From positions 248,001 through 312,000 of the forward strand of contig NZ_JAWZSQ010000002.1 of NCBI RefSeq assembly GCF_034096925.1: a stretch of DNA of 64,000 nucleotides. The letters are read 5' to 3'. The notes beneath the pieces were generated by a model. The model was not told where the DNA came from. It was given only the letters and a program-made list of their open reading frames with translations, and ran no database searches. Below, piece by piece: positions 33,769 through 41,759 of this stretch (positions within the stretch are counted from its first letter, which is position 1; each line of letters opens with the position of its first letter). The translations under genes and the position numbers were made by a program. This DNA comes from Patulibacter defluvii (GTDB lineage: Bacteria; Actinomycetota; Thermoleophilia; Solirubrobacterales; Solirubrobacteraceae).

Positions 33769-34634
33769 GCGCCGAGCGCCCAGTACGGGACGCAGATCGG
33801 CCGCGGGGCGTGCTCGGGGGCGAGCCGGTTGATCACCAGGCTGATCAGGTTCGGGTCGACGGCCAGGCCAACGTGGCCGCTGAAGTCGACCGGGCACGAC
33901 TTCTGGAGCACCAGGTCGGTCGCGTTGGGCGCGTTCATGAAGCCGCTGGTGTAGGGCGTGACGACGGTGTCGTACTTGGTCACGATGTTGGTGTAGACCG
34001 GTCCCGGCGCGGCCGCGGTGCCACCGGTGTTCAGCTCGTTCAGGAAGTCCGATCCCTGGAGGAACTGCGAGCAGGCCTGGCAGCCGACGGCGTCGAGCAC
34101 CGGCTGCAGCTTCAGCGCCTTGGCCAGCGTCCCCAGCCCGGAGAGCGTCGTCCCGCGGTAGTTGGCGCCGAAGCCGACGAAGCGCTTGACCTTCGGCGCG
34201 CCGCCGAGGACCTTCGCGTAGTAGGCGGGAACGGTCGTGCCCTCGGAGTGGCCGACGACGTTCACCTGCGCGGCACCGGTGCTGGAGCGGACGCGCTCGA
34301 CGAAGGCGCCGAAGTCGCGGGCGCTCTGGCGCATGTCGCCGAGGCCGCCGACCAGGTCGCCCAGGAACGTGGTGCCGCCGTAGGTCGTCGAGTACACGCA
34401 GTAGCCGGCGAGTTTCAGTGCCGGGGCCAGCACCAGGAAGTTGTCGACGCCGTTGGCGCCGAGGCCGTGGCCGAGCACGACCGGCTCGGGGTGGGCGGCG
34501 CTGGGCCGGCAGGACCAGTCGTTCCAGCCGCTGGTGGGGGCGGCCGACGCGGCGGCGGGGGACAGAACGGCGACCGCGGCGACCGCGGTCACGAGCGCCG
34601 CCAGCAGGCGACGGGGGACGGACGAACTGCGCAT
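33765..34634 (-). CDS. secreted triacylglycerol lipase/esterase
   Basis: 289 residues from ATG 34634, which has GAGGAGAGGG before it. Signal peptide MRSSSVPRRLLAALVTAVAAVAVLSPAAASA. The mature enzyme has VVLGHGLGANG (oxyanion strand) and the nucleophile elbow G-H-S130-E-G (VNVVGHSEGTTVP), as in the lipase_2/EstA-like actinobacterial lipases; the SGHVGLAVDP region carries the likely catalytic His. Cys41, the Cys pair CQAC and late Cys residues should form disulfides. It probably releases fatty acids outside the cell, supplying the ligases and MCE systems nearby. Confidence 0.88.
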   Translation of the reverse strand: MRSSSVPRRLLAALVTAVAAVAVLSPAAASAAPTSGWNDWSCRPSAAHPEPVVLGHGLGANGVDNFLVLAPALKLAGYCVYSTTYGGTTFLGDLVGGLGDMRQSARDFGAFVERVRSSTGAAQVNVVGHSEGTTVPAYYAKVLGGAPKVKRFVGFGANYRGTTLSGLGTLAKALKLQPVLDAVGCQACSQFLQGSDFLNELNTGGTAAAPGPVYTNIVTKYDTVVTPYTSGFMNAPNATDLVLQKSCPVDFSGHVGLAVDPNLISLVINRLAPEHAPRPICVPYWALGA

Positions 34635-34788
34635 GGACACCCTCTCCTCAGAAGGGAAGCATCGCGGCGGCGGGCGCTCGCCACGGCCGACGAAAGCATT
34701 CAAACATGTCGACCGGTTCAGAACAAGAAATCTTTTCCAAACTGTCCGCGGGCGGTCCTGGTCGGGCCGGCGGACTATCGTGCGACGC

Positions 34789-35430
34789 GTGCCCCCGGCC
34801 CGTCCAACGCCCGCCGCGCCGCGCCGGATCCGCGGCCTGACCGCCGACGAGCGACGCGAGCAGCGGCGCCGCGCGCTGCTCGACGCGGCGCTCGAGCTGT
34901 TCGCGGCCCGCGGCTTCGGCGAGGTCTCGATCGAGCAGCTGTGCCAGGCGGCCTACGTCAGCACCAAGAGCTTCTACGAGCTGTTCGACGGTCGCGAGGC
35001 CTGCTACCTGGCGCTGATGGGCGAGGTCACGGCCGAGGCCCAGGCCGAGATGGCCAGCGCGCTGGCCGGCGCGCCGGACGACGAGGAGGCCGGCTCGCGG
35101 CGGCTGCTGGAGGCGTTCGCGCGAGCCTTCGCCGCCGACCCCCGCCGGGCCGAGGTGCTCTTCGGCCAGGGCAGCGCCACCAGTCCGACCGTCGAACGCC
35201 AGCGGCGGACGAACCGCCGCTGGGCCGCCGCCTTCGTGAGCGAGATCTGGCGCCGCTACCACCCGCAGGGCGAGCTGCCGCCCGGCGTCGCGACCGGGCT
35301 GATCGGCGGGCTCTTCGACATCGTCGCCGACTGGGTCCTCGACCTCGACCCGGACGACGAGCAGGGCGCCACGGCGCTGCTCGCCCGGCTGACCGCGTTC
35401 TACGGCGCGGTCCGGGCGGGGTTGGCGTAG
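34789..35430 (+). CDS. TetR-family transcriptional regulator
   Basis: 213 residues from GTG 34789. A TATCGT at 34776-34781 lies seven bases before this codon, which fits a leaderless start; another in-frame GTG at 34780 would be inside the promoter. Helix-turn-helix at about 20-65 (RREQRRRALLDAALELFAARGFGEVSIEQLCQAAYVSTKSFYELFDGREACYLALM). The C-terminal domain is of the usual alpha-helical type. It stands between the leftward lipase and the convergent acyl-CoA dehydrogenase; the target could be either, and the GTCGACCGGTTC stretch near 34708 is a possible site. Confidence 0.88.
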   Translation: MPPARPTPAAPRRIRGLTADERREQRRRALLDAALELFAARGFGEVSIEQLCQAAYVSTKSFYELFDGREACYLALMGEVTAEAQAEMASALAGAPDDEEAGSRRLLEAFARAFAADPRRAEVLFGQGSATSPTVERQRRTNRRWAAAFVSEIWRRYHPQGELPPGVATGLIGGLFDIVADWVLDLDPDDEQGATALLARLTAFYGAVRAGLA

Positions 35431-35451
35431 CGGACGGCGATCGGCCGTCCG
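35431..35451. terminator. bidirectional terminator
   Basis: CGGACGGC (35431-35438), loop GATCG, GCCGTCCG (35444-35451): a perfect 8-bp stem starting right after the TetR stop and 19 bases from the stop of the convergent acyl-CoA dehydrogenase. Confidence 0.65.
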
Positions 35452-35469
35452 CGTCGCGGCCCCGCGGGT

Positions 35470-36690
35470 CTACCCCAGGTCCATCCCGCGGCCGATGATC
35501 TCCTTCATGATCTCGTTGGTGCCGGCGAAGATCTTGGTGATCCGGGCGTCGGCGTAGGCCTTGGCGATCGGGTACTCGGTCATGTAGCCGTAGCCGCCGT
35601 GGAGCTGGACGCCGTCGTCGACCACCCGGCAGAGGAGGTCGGTCGAGGAGTACTTGCCCATCGCGGCGTGCTCGATCGAGAGCTTGCCCTCGACGTGCTG
35701 GCCCAGCTGCCAGTCGGCGAACAGCCGCGCCTTGACGCACTCGGTCTTCAGCTCGGCGAGGATGAAGCGGGTGTTCTGGAACTGGCCGATCGAGCGGCCG
35801 AAGGCCTTGCGCTCGCGGACGTAGTCGATCGTCAGGCCGAGCGCGGCCTCGGCGCCGGCGGTCGCGTTGAGGGTCAGGGTCAGCCGCTCCTGGGCCAGCT
35901 TCTGGACCAGGTACATGAAGGCCATGCCCTCGTCGCCGATCAGGTTGTCGACCGGCACCCGGGCGTCGTTGAAGAACAGCTCGGCCGTGTCCTGGCCGTG
36001 CATCCCGAGCTTGTCGAGCTTGCGGCCGCGCTCGAAGCCGGGGGTGTCGCGCTCGATCCCGAGCAGGCTCAGGCCGCCCTCGGTCTTGACCGCGGTCACC
36101 ACCAGGTCGGCGTTGATGCCGTTGGTGATGAAGGTCTTGGCGCCGTTGACGACGTAGTGGTCGCCGTCGCGGACCGCGGTGGTGGCGATCGCCTGCAGGT
36201 CGGACCCGGTCCCCGGCTCGGTCATCGCGACGGCCAGGATCGTCTCGCCCGAGACGCACTTCGGCAGCCAGCGCTGCTTCTGCTCCTCGTTGCAGAACGA
36301 GATCAGGTAGGGCAGCACGACGTCGTTGTGGAGCATCGCCCCGGCGCCGAAGCTGCGGCAGTCGGCGCGCACGACCTCCTCGCCGAAGACGGCGTTGAAG
36401 CGGAAGTCGTCGATCCCGGCGCCGCCGTACTCCTCTGGCACCGCGAGCCCGAGGAAGCCGTTGGCGCCGGCCTTCAGAAACGCGTCGCGATCGACGATCC
36501 GCTGCTCCTCCCAGTGCGCCTCGTGGGGGGCGATCTCGTTCTCGAGGAAGCGGCGCGCGCTCTCGCGGAACGCCTGGTGGTCGTCGTCGAAGATCGGCCG
36601 CTCCATCTCGCCGCCGACCAGCTTCCAGGCGGCGCTGTCGTGGTCGATCGTGGGGGCCGAGCCGGCGCGGGGCTCGAGGGTGCTGCTCAT
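35470..36690 (-). CDS. acyl-CoA dehydrogenase, long-chain (LCAD/IVD) type
   Basis: 406 residues; first step of beta-oxidation, FAD-dependent. FAD/substrate motifs AMTEPGTGSDLQAI and RKAFGRSIGQFQNTRFILAEL are present. The ending IFAGTNEIMKEIIGR is that of long-chain enzymes. The residue where medium-chain enzymes carry the catalytic Glu is A389. In LCAD and isovaleryl-CoA dehydrogenase the base sits instead in a QERL/LERL helix, and here E268 is in LAQERL, so the enzyme should be active. A 28-bp promoter motif upstream is shared with the thiolase operon. Divergent from the acyl-CoA ligase at 36793. Confidence 0.95.
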   Translation of the reverse strand: MSSTLEPRAGSAPTIDHDSAAWKLVGGEMERPIFDDDHQAFRESARRFLENEIAPHEAHWEEQRIVDRDAFLKAGANGFLGLAVPEEYGGAGIDDFRFNAVFGEEVVRADCRSFGAGAMLHNDVVLPYLISFCNEEQKQRWLPKCVSGETILAVAMTEPGTGSDLQAIATTAVRDGDHYVVNGAKTFITNGINADLVVTAVKTEGGLSLLGIERDTPGFERGRKLDKLGMHGQDTAELFFNDARVPVDNLIGDEGMAFMYLVQKLAQERLTLTLNATAGAEAALGLTIDYVRERKAFGRSIGQFQNTRFILAELKTECVKARLFADWQLGQHVEGKLSIEHAAMGKYSSTDLLCRVVDDGVQLHGGYGYMTEYPIAKAYADARITKIFAGTNEIMKEIIGRGMDLG

Positions 36691-36744
36691 GTCGGCGTCC
36701 TTGGTCGGCGGGTCGCCCGGACGGGGCCCGGAGGTGCGTCGCGC

Positions 36745-36772
36745 TGAAAGATACCAACCCGACGGTTTTTTT
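36745..36772 (-). promoter_or_regulatory. 28-bp promoter/operator shared with the thiolase operon
   Basis: Read leftwards it starts AAAAAAACC and ends GTATCTTTCA with nine variable bases between; 23 of 28 positions match 41660-41687. TATCTT is a likely -10 box and ACC-N4-5-GGT inside it a possible repressor site. A separate inverted repeat ACCCGA-N12-TCGGGT (36757-36780) overlaps it and the rightward -10 (TACGCT, 36780-36785). Confidence 0.7.
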
Positions 36773-36792
36773 CATCGGGTACGCTGCTCGCC

Positions 36793-38454
36793 ATGCTCAG
36801 CCGGATCGTCCGCGCCGCGCCCGCCGCCGCGACCACGGTCGTCGCCCGCGCGGGCGACGAGATCGCCTACCTCCGCGCGCTCGTCGACGCCGGCTTCGTG
36901 CGGGCCGATCGCCCGGCGACGGTGGCCGCCGCGCTGCGGGCGATCCGCGCCGAGGGACCGCTCGGCGCCGCCCTCGCGCTGCCGGTCGCCCGCCACCCGC
37001 AGCGAACGGCGATCGTCGACGAGCGCGGCGCCACCACCTTCGCCGAGCTCGACCGCCGGACCAACGCGCTGGCCAACGCCTGGCGGGCCCGCGGAGCCCG
37101 GCCCGGCGACGGGGTCGGCCTGATGATCCGCAACCACGCCGGCTTCGTCGAGGCGCTGTTCGCGGTCTCGAAGCTCGGCGGCCGCGCGATCCTGATGAAC
37201 ACCGACTTCGCCGGCCCGCAGCTGGCCGAGGTCGCGGCCCGCGAGGGCGTCCGGCTCTTGGCCTTCGACGACGAGTTCGCCGACCACGTGACCGGCGTCG
37301 ACGCGCCGCTCGGCCGCTTCCGGGCCTGGGTCGAGCGCGAGGGCGACGTGCCCGGGGCCGACGGCACCCTCGACGAGCTGATCGCGAGCGCGCCGGCCAC
37401 TCGGCCGCCGGCGCCGGGCGAGCACGCGTCGCTGATCATCCTCACCAGCGGCACCACCGGGACGCCGAAGGGCGCCCGCCGCCAGCAGCCGAAGAGCCTC
37501 TCGACCCTCGGCGGGCTGCTGACCAGCGTGCCGCTGCGGAGTGAGCAGGCGACGGTGATCGCGACGCCGATGTTCCACGCGCTCGGCCTGGCCCACGCGA
37601 TCCTCGCCGTCGGCCTCGGCTCGACGCTGGTGCTGCGCCGGCGGTTCGATCCGGCGCTCGCCGTCGAGGACGTCGCCCGCCACCGCGCCAGCGGCCTGAT
37701 CGTGGTCCCGATCATGCTCCGCCGCTTCCTCGACGCCCACGACGAGGCCGGGCGAACGGCCGACCTCTCGTCGCTGCGGGTGGTCTTCGTCGCGGGCTCC
37801 CAGCTCGGCGGCTCGCTGGCCACCCGCGCGCTCGACACCCTCGGCGAGGTGGTCTACAACCTCTACGGCTCGACCGAGGTCGCCTACGCCACGATCGCCG
37901 AGCCGCACCACCTGCGGATCGCGCCCGACGCGGTCGGGCCGGTGGTGCGCGGGGCGCGGGTGCGGATCCTCGACGACGACGGCCGCGACGTCCCCACCGG
38001 CGTCACCGGCCGGGTCTTCGTCGGCAACGGGATCCCCTTCGAGGGCTACACCGGCGGCGGGGGCAAGGAGAACGTCGGCGGGCTGCTTTCCTCCGGCGAC
38101 GTCGGTCACTTCGACGAGCACGGGCTGCTGACGATCGACGGCCGCGACGACGACATGATCGTCTCGGGCGGGGAGAACGTCTTCCCGGGCGAGGTCGAGG
38201 AGCTGCTGGCCGGCCACGACCTGATCGCCGAGGCGGCCGTCGTCGGGGTCGACGACGAGCAGTTCGGCAAGCGGCTGCGGGCCTACGTCGTGCTCCGCGA
38301 GGGCGCGCGGCTGGACGAGCAGGGCGTGCAGCAGCTGGTGCGGGAGAACCTGGCGCGGTACAAGGTCCCGCGCGAGGTGCGGTTCCTCGACGAGCTGCCC
38401 CGCAACCCGACCGGCAAGGTGCTGAAGCGCGAGCTGGAGGACGTCCCCGCATGA
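36793..38454 (+). CDS. acyl-CoA ligase (AMP-binding, FadD-like)
   Basis: 553 residues of the ANL superfamily. P-loop LTSGTTGTPKG at 217-227, the YGSTEVA motif, the GDVGHFDEHGLLTIDGRDDDMIVSGGENVFP hinge region and catalytic K542 (NPTGKVLKREL) are intact. It converts a carboxylic acid to its acyl-CoA via acyl-AMP. The N-terminal 40 residues are extra and Ala-rich. TACGCT lies seven bases before the ATG, so a leaderless mRNA is likely. Divergent from the acyl-CoA dehydrogenase, overlapping the following TetR gene by four bases. The similarity to FadD-type very-long-chain/steroid acid ligases is inference. Confidence 0.93.
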   Translation: MLSRIVRAAPAAATTVVARAGDEIAYLRALVDAGFVRADRPATVAAALRAIRAEGPLGAALALPVARHPQRTAIVDERGATTFAELDRRTNALANAWRARGARPGDGVGLMIRNHAGFVEALFAVSKLGGRAILMNTDFAGPQLAEVAAREGVRLLAFDDEFADHVTGVDAPLGRFRAWVEREGDVPGADGTLDELIASAPATRPPAPGEHASLIILTSGTTGTPKGARRQQPKSLSTLGGLLTSVPLRSEQATVIATPMFHALGLAHAILAVGLGSTLVLRRRFDPALAVEDVARHRASGLIVVPIMLRRFLDAHDEAGRTADLSSLRVVFVAGSQLGGSLATRALDTLGEVVYNLYGSTEVAYATIAEPHHLRIAPDAVGPVVRGARVRILDDDGRDVPTGVTGRVFVGNGIPFEGYTGGGGKENVGGLLSSGDVGHFDEHGLLTIDGRDDDMIVSGGENVFPGEVEELLAGHDLIAEAAVVGVDDEQFGKRLRAYVVLREGARLDEQGVQQLVRENLARYKVPREVRFLDELPRNPTGKVLKRELEDVPA

Positions 38455-39176
38455 GCCGCCCCCTTCCCCGCCAGGCGACCAAGGCCGCCGGCCAGGCCGG
38501 CAAGGCCGCCCAGAAGGCGGTCCGCCGCGCCGTCGCGGGTGGCCGCGGCGGCGGTGGGCCAGCCGCGGACGGCGCCCGCCGGACCCAGGAGGAGCGCCGC
38601 GCCGAGACCCGCGGCAAACTGCTCGACGCCACCATCCGGAGCCTGGTGGAGGTCGGCTACGCCGGCACCACCAGCCGCTACGTGGCCGAGCTGGCGGGCG
38701 TCTCGCGCGGGGCCCAGACCCACCACTTCCCGCACCGGCTGGACCTGATCGCCGAGGCCTACGAGCACCTGGCCAACGAGCGGATCCAGGCGATGGCCGA
38801 GGAGGTCGTCGGTCGCCGCGACGCCGGCGCCGGCGTCGGCGGGCTGCTCGACGTGGTCTGGGCCGACTTCTCCAGCGACCTCTTCGAGGCCGGCACCAAG
38901 ATCTGGATCGCCGCCGCCGACGACGCCGAGCTGCGTGAGCGGCTGCTGCCGGTCGAGCGGCGGCTGCGGCGGATGATCCGCGAGACGATCGCCGGGCTGG
39001 TCGGCGGGCTGGCCGAGGACGCGGTCCTGATGGCGAAGGTCGACCTCTGCATCAGCACCGTCCGCGGGCTGGCGCTGGCCGAGTCGTTCGAGCCCCGCGA
39101 GACCCCCTCGAAGGTCGGCCGCTGGGCGATCTACCGGCCGCTGCTGGAGGAGCTGATCGGCGACGTCCGCGCCTGA
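38451..39176 (+). CDS. TetR-family regulator (paralogue of 45343)
   Basis: 241 residues. About 40 basic, Ala/Gly-rich residues precede the helix-turn-helix (RRTQEERRAETRGKLLDATIRSLVEVGYAGTTSRYVAELAGVSRGAQTHHFPHRLDLIAEA). The same block, including RGAQTHHFPHRLDLI, recurs in the regulator at 45343, so the two probably bind similar DNA. ATGA overlap with the ligase gene makes them co-translated. Its 3' end overlaps the convergent SDR gene by 46 bases. Probable role: feedback control of acyl-CoA formation with an acyl-CoA as ligand. Confidence 0.9.
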   Translation: MSRPLPRQATKAAGQAGKAAQKAVRRAVAGGRGGGGPAADGARRTQEERRAETRGKLLDATIRSLVEVGYAGTTSRYVAELAGVSRGAQTHHFPHRLDLIAEAYEHLANERIQAMAEEVVGRRDAGAGVGGLLDVVWADFSSDLFEAGTKIWIAAADDAELRERLLPVERRLRRMIRETIAGLVGGLAEDAVLMAKVDLCISTVRGLALAESFEPRETPSKVGRWAIYRPLLEELIGDVRA

Positions 39177-40024
39177 GCGGCCTGCTCGCGGTCGCGCTCG
39201 CGGACCGCGTCGACGTAGGAGTGGGCGCGGCGGCTGCGGACGAGCAACGCGTCGCTCAGCGGCCCGAGCAGCCCGCGCAGGGCGTAGACCGGCCCGAGCC
39301 AGCCGGGGACGATCGTGCGCGCCGCCCGCCGCTCGATCCCGTCGGCGACCCGCTCGGCGACCGTCCGCGGCGCGACCCGGGTGGCCACGAAGCCGGGGAT
39401 CAGCCGCTCGGCGTGGGCGTAGAGCGGATCGGCGGCGAAGCGGTCGACGAGCCCGGTGTCGACCAGCCCGAAGTGAGCGACGCCGACGGTCGTGCCGCTC
39501 GGCGCCAGCTCGATCCGCAGCGACCGCGCGAGCATCTCGACCCCGGCCTTGCTGACCCCGTAGGCGGCCCAGGTCGGGGTCACGACGAAGGCCGCCGCTG
39601 ACGAGATCACCAGCACGTGGCCGCGCTGGGCGGCGACCGGCCCGACCCCGGCCCGCAGCGTGCTCCAGACCCCGGTCAGGTTGACGTCGAGCACCTGGCG
39701 GGCGTGGTCCGGGTCGCCCTCGTCGACGGTGATCGAGCGCGGGCCGATGCCGGCGTTGGCGATCAGCACGTCGATCCGCCCGCGCCGCTCGACGACCGTC
39801 GCGATCGCGTCCGCGAGCGCGGCCGGGTCGGTGACGTCGGCGGTCAGCCCGAGCGCGTCGCCACCCAGCTCGCGGGCGGCGAGCGCCGCGGCCTCGCCGT
39901 CGCGGTCGAGGATCGCGACCGTCGCGCCGCGGGCGGCCACCGCCGCGGCGGTCGCGCGGCCGATCCCCTGGGCGCCGCCGGTGATCACGACCACGGCGCC
40001 CGCCAGGCGCAGGCGGCGGCGCAT
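39131..40024 (-). CDS. short-chain dehydrogenase/reductase next to monooxygenase
   Basis: 297 residues. TGGAQGIG at 15-22, D40 at the end of strand 2 (ILDRDGE) suggesting NAD, S141, Y155 and K159 (AAYGVSKAG). The tail is basic with a Ser run (SPISSSSSGR). The ATG shares one base with the stop of the upstream monooxygenase (TGATG), so both are made from one mRNA. An alcohol dehydrogenase feeding a ketone to the monooxygenase is the natural reading. The last 46 bases are antisense to the end of the TetR gene. Confidence 0.9.
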   Translation of the reverse strand: MRRRLRLAGAVVVITGGAQGIGRATAAAVAARGATVAILDRDGEAAALAARELGGDALGLTADVTDPAALADAIATVVERRGRIDVLIANAGIGPRSITVDEGDPDHARQVLDVNLTGVWSTLRAGVGPVAAQRGHVLVISSAAAFVVTPTWAAYGVSKAGVEMLARSLRIELAPSGTTVGVAHFGLVDTGLVDRFAADPLYAHAERLIPGFVATRVAPRTVAERVADGIERRAARTIVPGWLGPVYALRGLLGPLSDALLVRSRRAHSYVDAVRERDREQAAQARTSPISSSSSGR

Positions 40025-41508
40025 CAGGCCGCGCCCCCGGTCGTGGCCGGGACCCGCACCGGGGTCGTCACGTGGTCGGCCTCCTCGATCCGCGACAACA
40101 GCCGGCGGTGGTGGTCGGGGGTCCACGGCCACAGCTCGGGCAGGCCGTCGGCGCCCAGGTACCAGCTGTCGCAGCCGGTGGTCCAGACCGTCCCGGGCAT
40201 CGCCGCGCGCATCGAGGCGTTGAAGCGGTCGGTCGCCTCGGGCGTCGGCTGGACGGTCGCCAGCCGCCCGGCCCGCCAGCGGTCGATCCACCGCAGCACG
40301 TAGGTCGCCTGGGTCTCGGCGATCGCGGTCAGCGAGTAGTTGCCGACCGGGCTGTGGGGGCCCATCAGCATGAAGAAGTTGGGGAACCCGGGCAGCGAGA
40401 CGGTCCGGTAGGCGCGCGGGCCGTCGCTCCAGGCCTGCTCGATCGTCAGGCCGTCCTCGCCGACCAGCTCCATCGGCCGCATGTAGGCGTGGGCGTCGAA
40501 GCCGGTCGCCAGCACCAGCACGTCGACCTCGTGCAGGCGGCCGTCGCGGGTCCGGATCCCGCTCGGCTCGATCCGCTCGATCGCGTCGGTGACCAGCTCG
40601 ACGTCGTCGCGCTGGACCGCGGGGTAGAAGCCGGACGAGACCACCAGCCGCTTGCACATCGGCTCGTAGTCGGGGGTCAGCTTGCGCCGCAGCGCGGGGT
40701 CGCGGACCGACCGCAGGTTCAGCCGGCAGAGCTCGCCGACCACCCGCCGCCGCCAGCCGGGCTGGGTCAGCGCCCGCGCGAAGTACTCGAAGCTGGCGCG
40801 GGTGACGCCGTAGCCGACCCGGTCGAGCAGCGGCAGCCGCCCGTGGAGCGCGCGGGTGATCCGCGAGTAGCCGGGGTTCGGCAGCGGCAGGATCCACTGC
40901 GGGGTGCGCTGGAAGAGCGAGACCCTCCCAGCCACGCCGGCCAGCCCGCAGACGATCTGGACCCCGGTCGAGCCGGTCCCGATCACCGCCACCCGCCGCC
41001 CTTCGACGGGCACGTCGTGGTCCCAGCGGGCGGAGTGGAAGCGGGCCCCGGCGAAGTCGTCGAGCCCGGGGATCGCCGGCACGCGCGGGTCGCGGAGGAT
41101 GCCGCAGCACGAGATCAGGAAGTCGGCCTGGTGCTCGTCGCCGGCCGCCGTCCGCAGCCGCCAGCGCTCGTCCTCGAAGCGGGCCGAGACGAGCTCGGTC
41201 CCGAAGGCGATCCGCCGCCGCAGCCGCAGCCGGTCCGCGACCTCGTCGAAGTAGCGGTGGATCTCGGGCCCGGGGGAGAAGAACCGCGACCAGTCCGGGT
41301 TGGGCGCGAAGGTGAACTGGTAGAAGCGCGACGGCACGTCGCACGAGAGCCCGGGGTAGGTGTTGTCGCGCCAGGTGCCGCCGACGCGGTCGGCGCGCTC
41401 GAAGAGGGTCACGTCCTCGATCCCGGCCCGGTCGAGGGTGGCCGCCATGCAGAGGCCGGACATGCCGGCGCCGATGATCGCGACGGTCGGGGAGCGGTGG
41501 GGCTGCAC
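40024..41508 (-). CDS. Baeyer-Villiger-type flavin monooxygenase
   Basis: 494 residues from GTG 41508, which has TACGGT six bases upstream (leaderless). FAD Rossmann motif GAGMSG at 13-18; NADPH Rossmann motif GTGSTG at 177-182; the Baeyer-Villiger fingerprint FxGxxxHxxxW(P/D) is F152-A-G-A-R-F-H158-S-A-R-W162-D163. RVGGTWRDNTYPGLSCDVPS and the ATGF motif (VLATGFDAH) also fit type I enzymes. It should insert oxygen beside a ketone to give an ester or lactone, using NADPH and FAD. With the coupled SDR and the nearby lipases/ligases this suggests a ketone ring-opening or chain-shortening route. Exact ketone unknown. Confidence 0.93.
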   Translation of the reverse strand: MQPHRSPTVAIIGAGMSGLCMAATLDRAGIEDVTLFERADRVGGTWRDNTYPGLSCDVPSRFYQFTFAPNPDWSRFFSPGPEIHRYFDEVADRLRLRRRIAFGTELVSARFEDERWRLRTAAGDEHQADFLISCCGILRDPRVPAIPGLDDFAGARFHSARWDHDVPVEGRRVAVIGTGSTGVQIVCGLAGVAGRVSLFQRTPQWILPLPNPGYSRITRALHGRLPLLDRVGYGVTRASFEYFARALTQPGWRRRVVGELCRLNLRSVRDPALRRKLTPDYEPMCKRLVVSSGFYPAVQRDDVELVTDAIERIEPSGIRTRDGRLHEVDVLVLATGFDAHAYMRPMELVGEDGLTIEQAWSDGPRAYRTVSLPGFPNFFMLMGPHSPVGNYSLTAIAETQATYVLRWIDRWRAGRLATVQPTPEATDRFNASMRAAMPGTVWTTGCDSWYLGADGLPELWPWTPDHHRRLLSRIEEADHVTTPVRVPATTGGAA

Positions 41509-41561
41509 GTCGCGACCGTACGCCGCGCGGAGCCTGCGCGGGAATGACCGGACCGGACAGC

Positions 41562-41582
41562 GGGTTGATCGATCACGCCACG
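41562..41582 (-). promoter_or_regulatory. shared upstream motif, copy 2 (monooxygenase promoter)
   Basis: Contains GGTTGATCGATCACGCC, here with the perfect inner palindrome TGATCGATCA. It lies 54 bp upstream of the monooxygenase start, matching copy 1 (29450-29470) in sequence, orientation and spacing, and also has the shared ATGACCGG block (41544-41551). Confidence 0.6.
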
Positions 41583-41659
41583 GGCCGGGAACCGCGATCA
41601 ACGCTGGAGATTCGCGGGTGGCGCGCGGGTCGGAGAAAAAGAAACCGTCCCGCCTGTTC

Positions 41660-41687
41660 AAAAAAACCAGCAGGTCTGTATCTTTCA
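41660..41687 (+). promoter_or_regulatory. promoter/operator of the thiolase operon
   Basis: Starts AAAAAAACC and ends GTATCTTTCA. TTCAAA (41657-41662), 16 bases, and TATCTT (41679-41684) form the promoter. ACC-AGCA-GGT (41666-41675) is an inverted repeat between the boxes. The counterpart is at 36745-36772 before the acyl-CoA dehydrogenase. Confidence 0.7.
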
Positions 41688-41759
41688 TCTCGGCCCGTGG
41701 CGGCCGGCCCTCCGGCCGCGCCGCGCGGGACGGAACCGCGAGCGAGAAGGAGCGACCAG

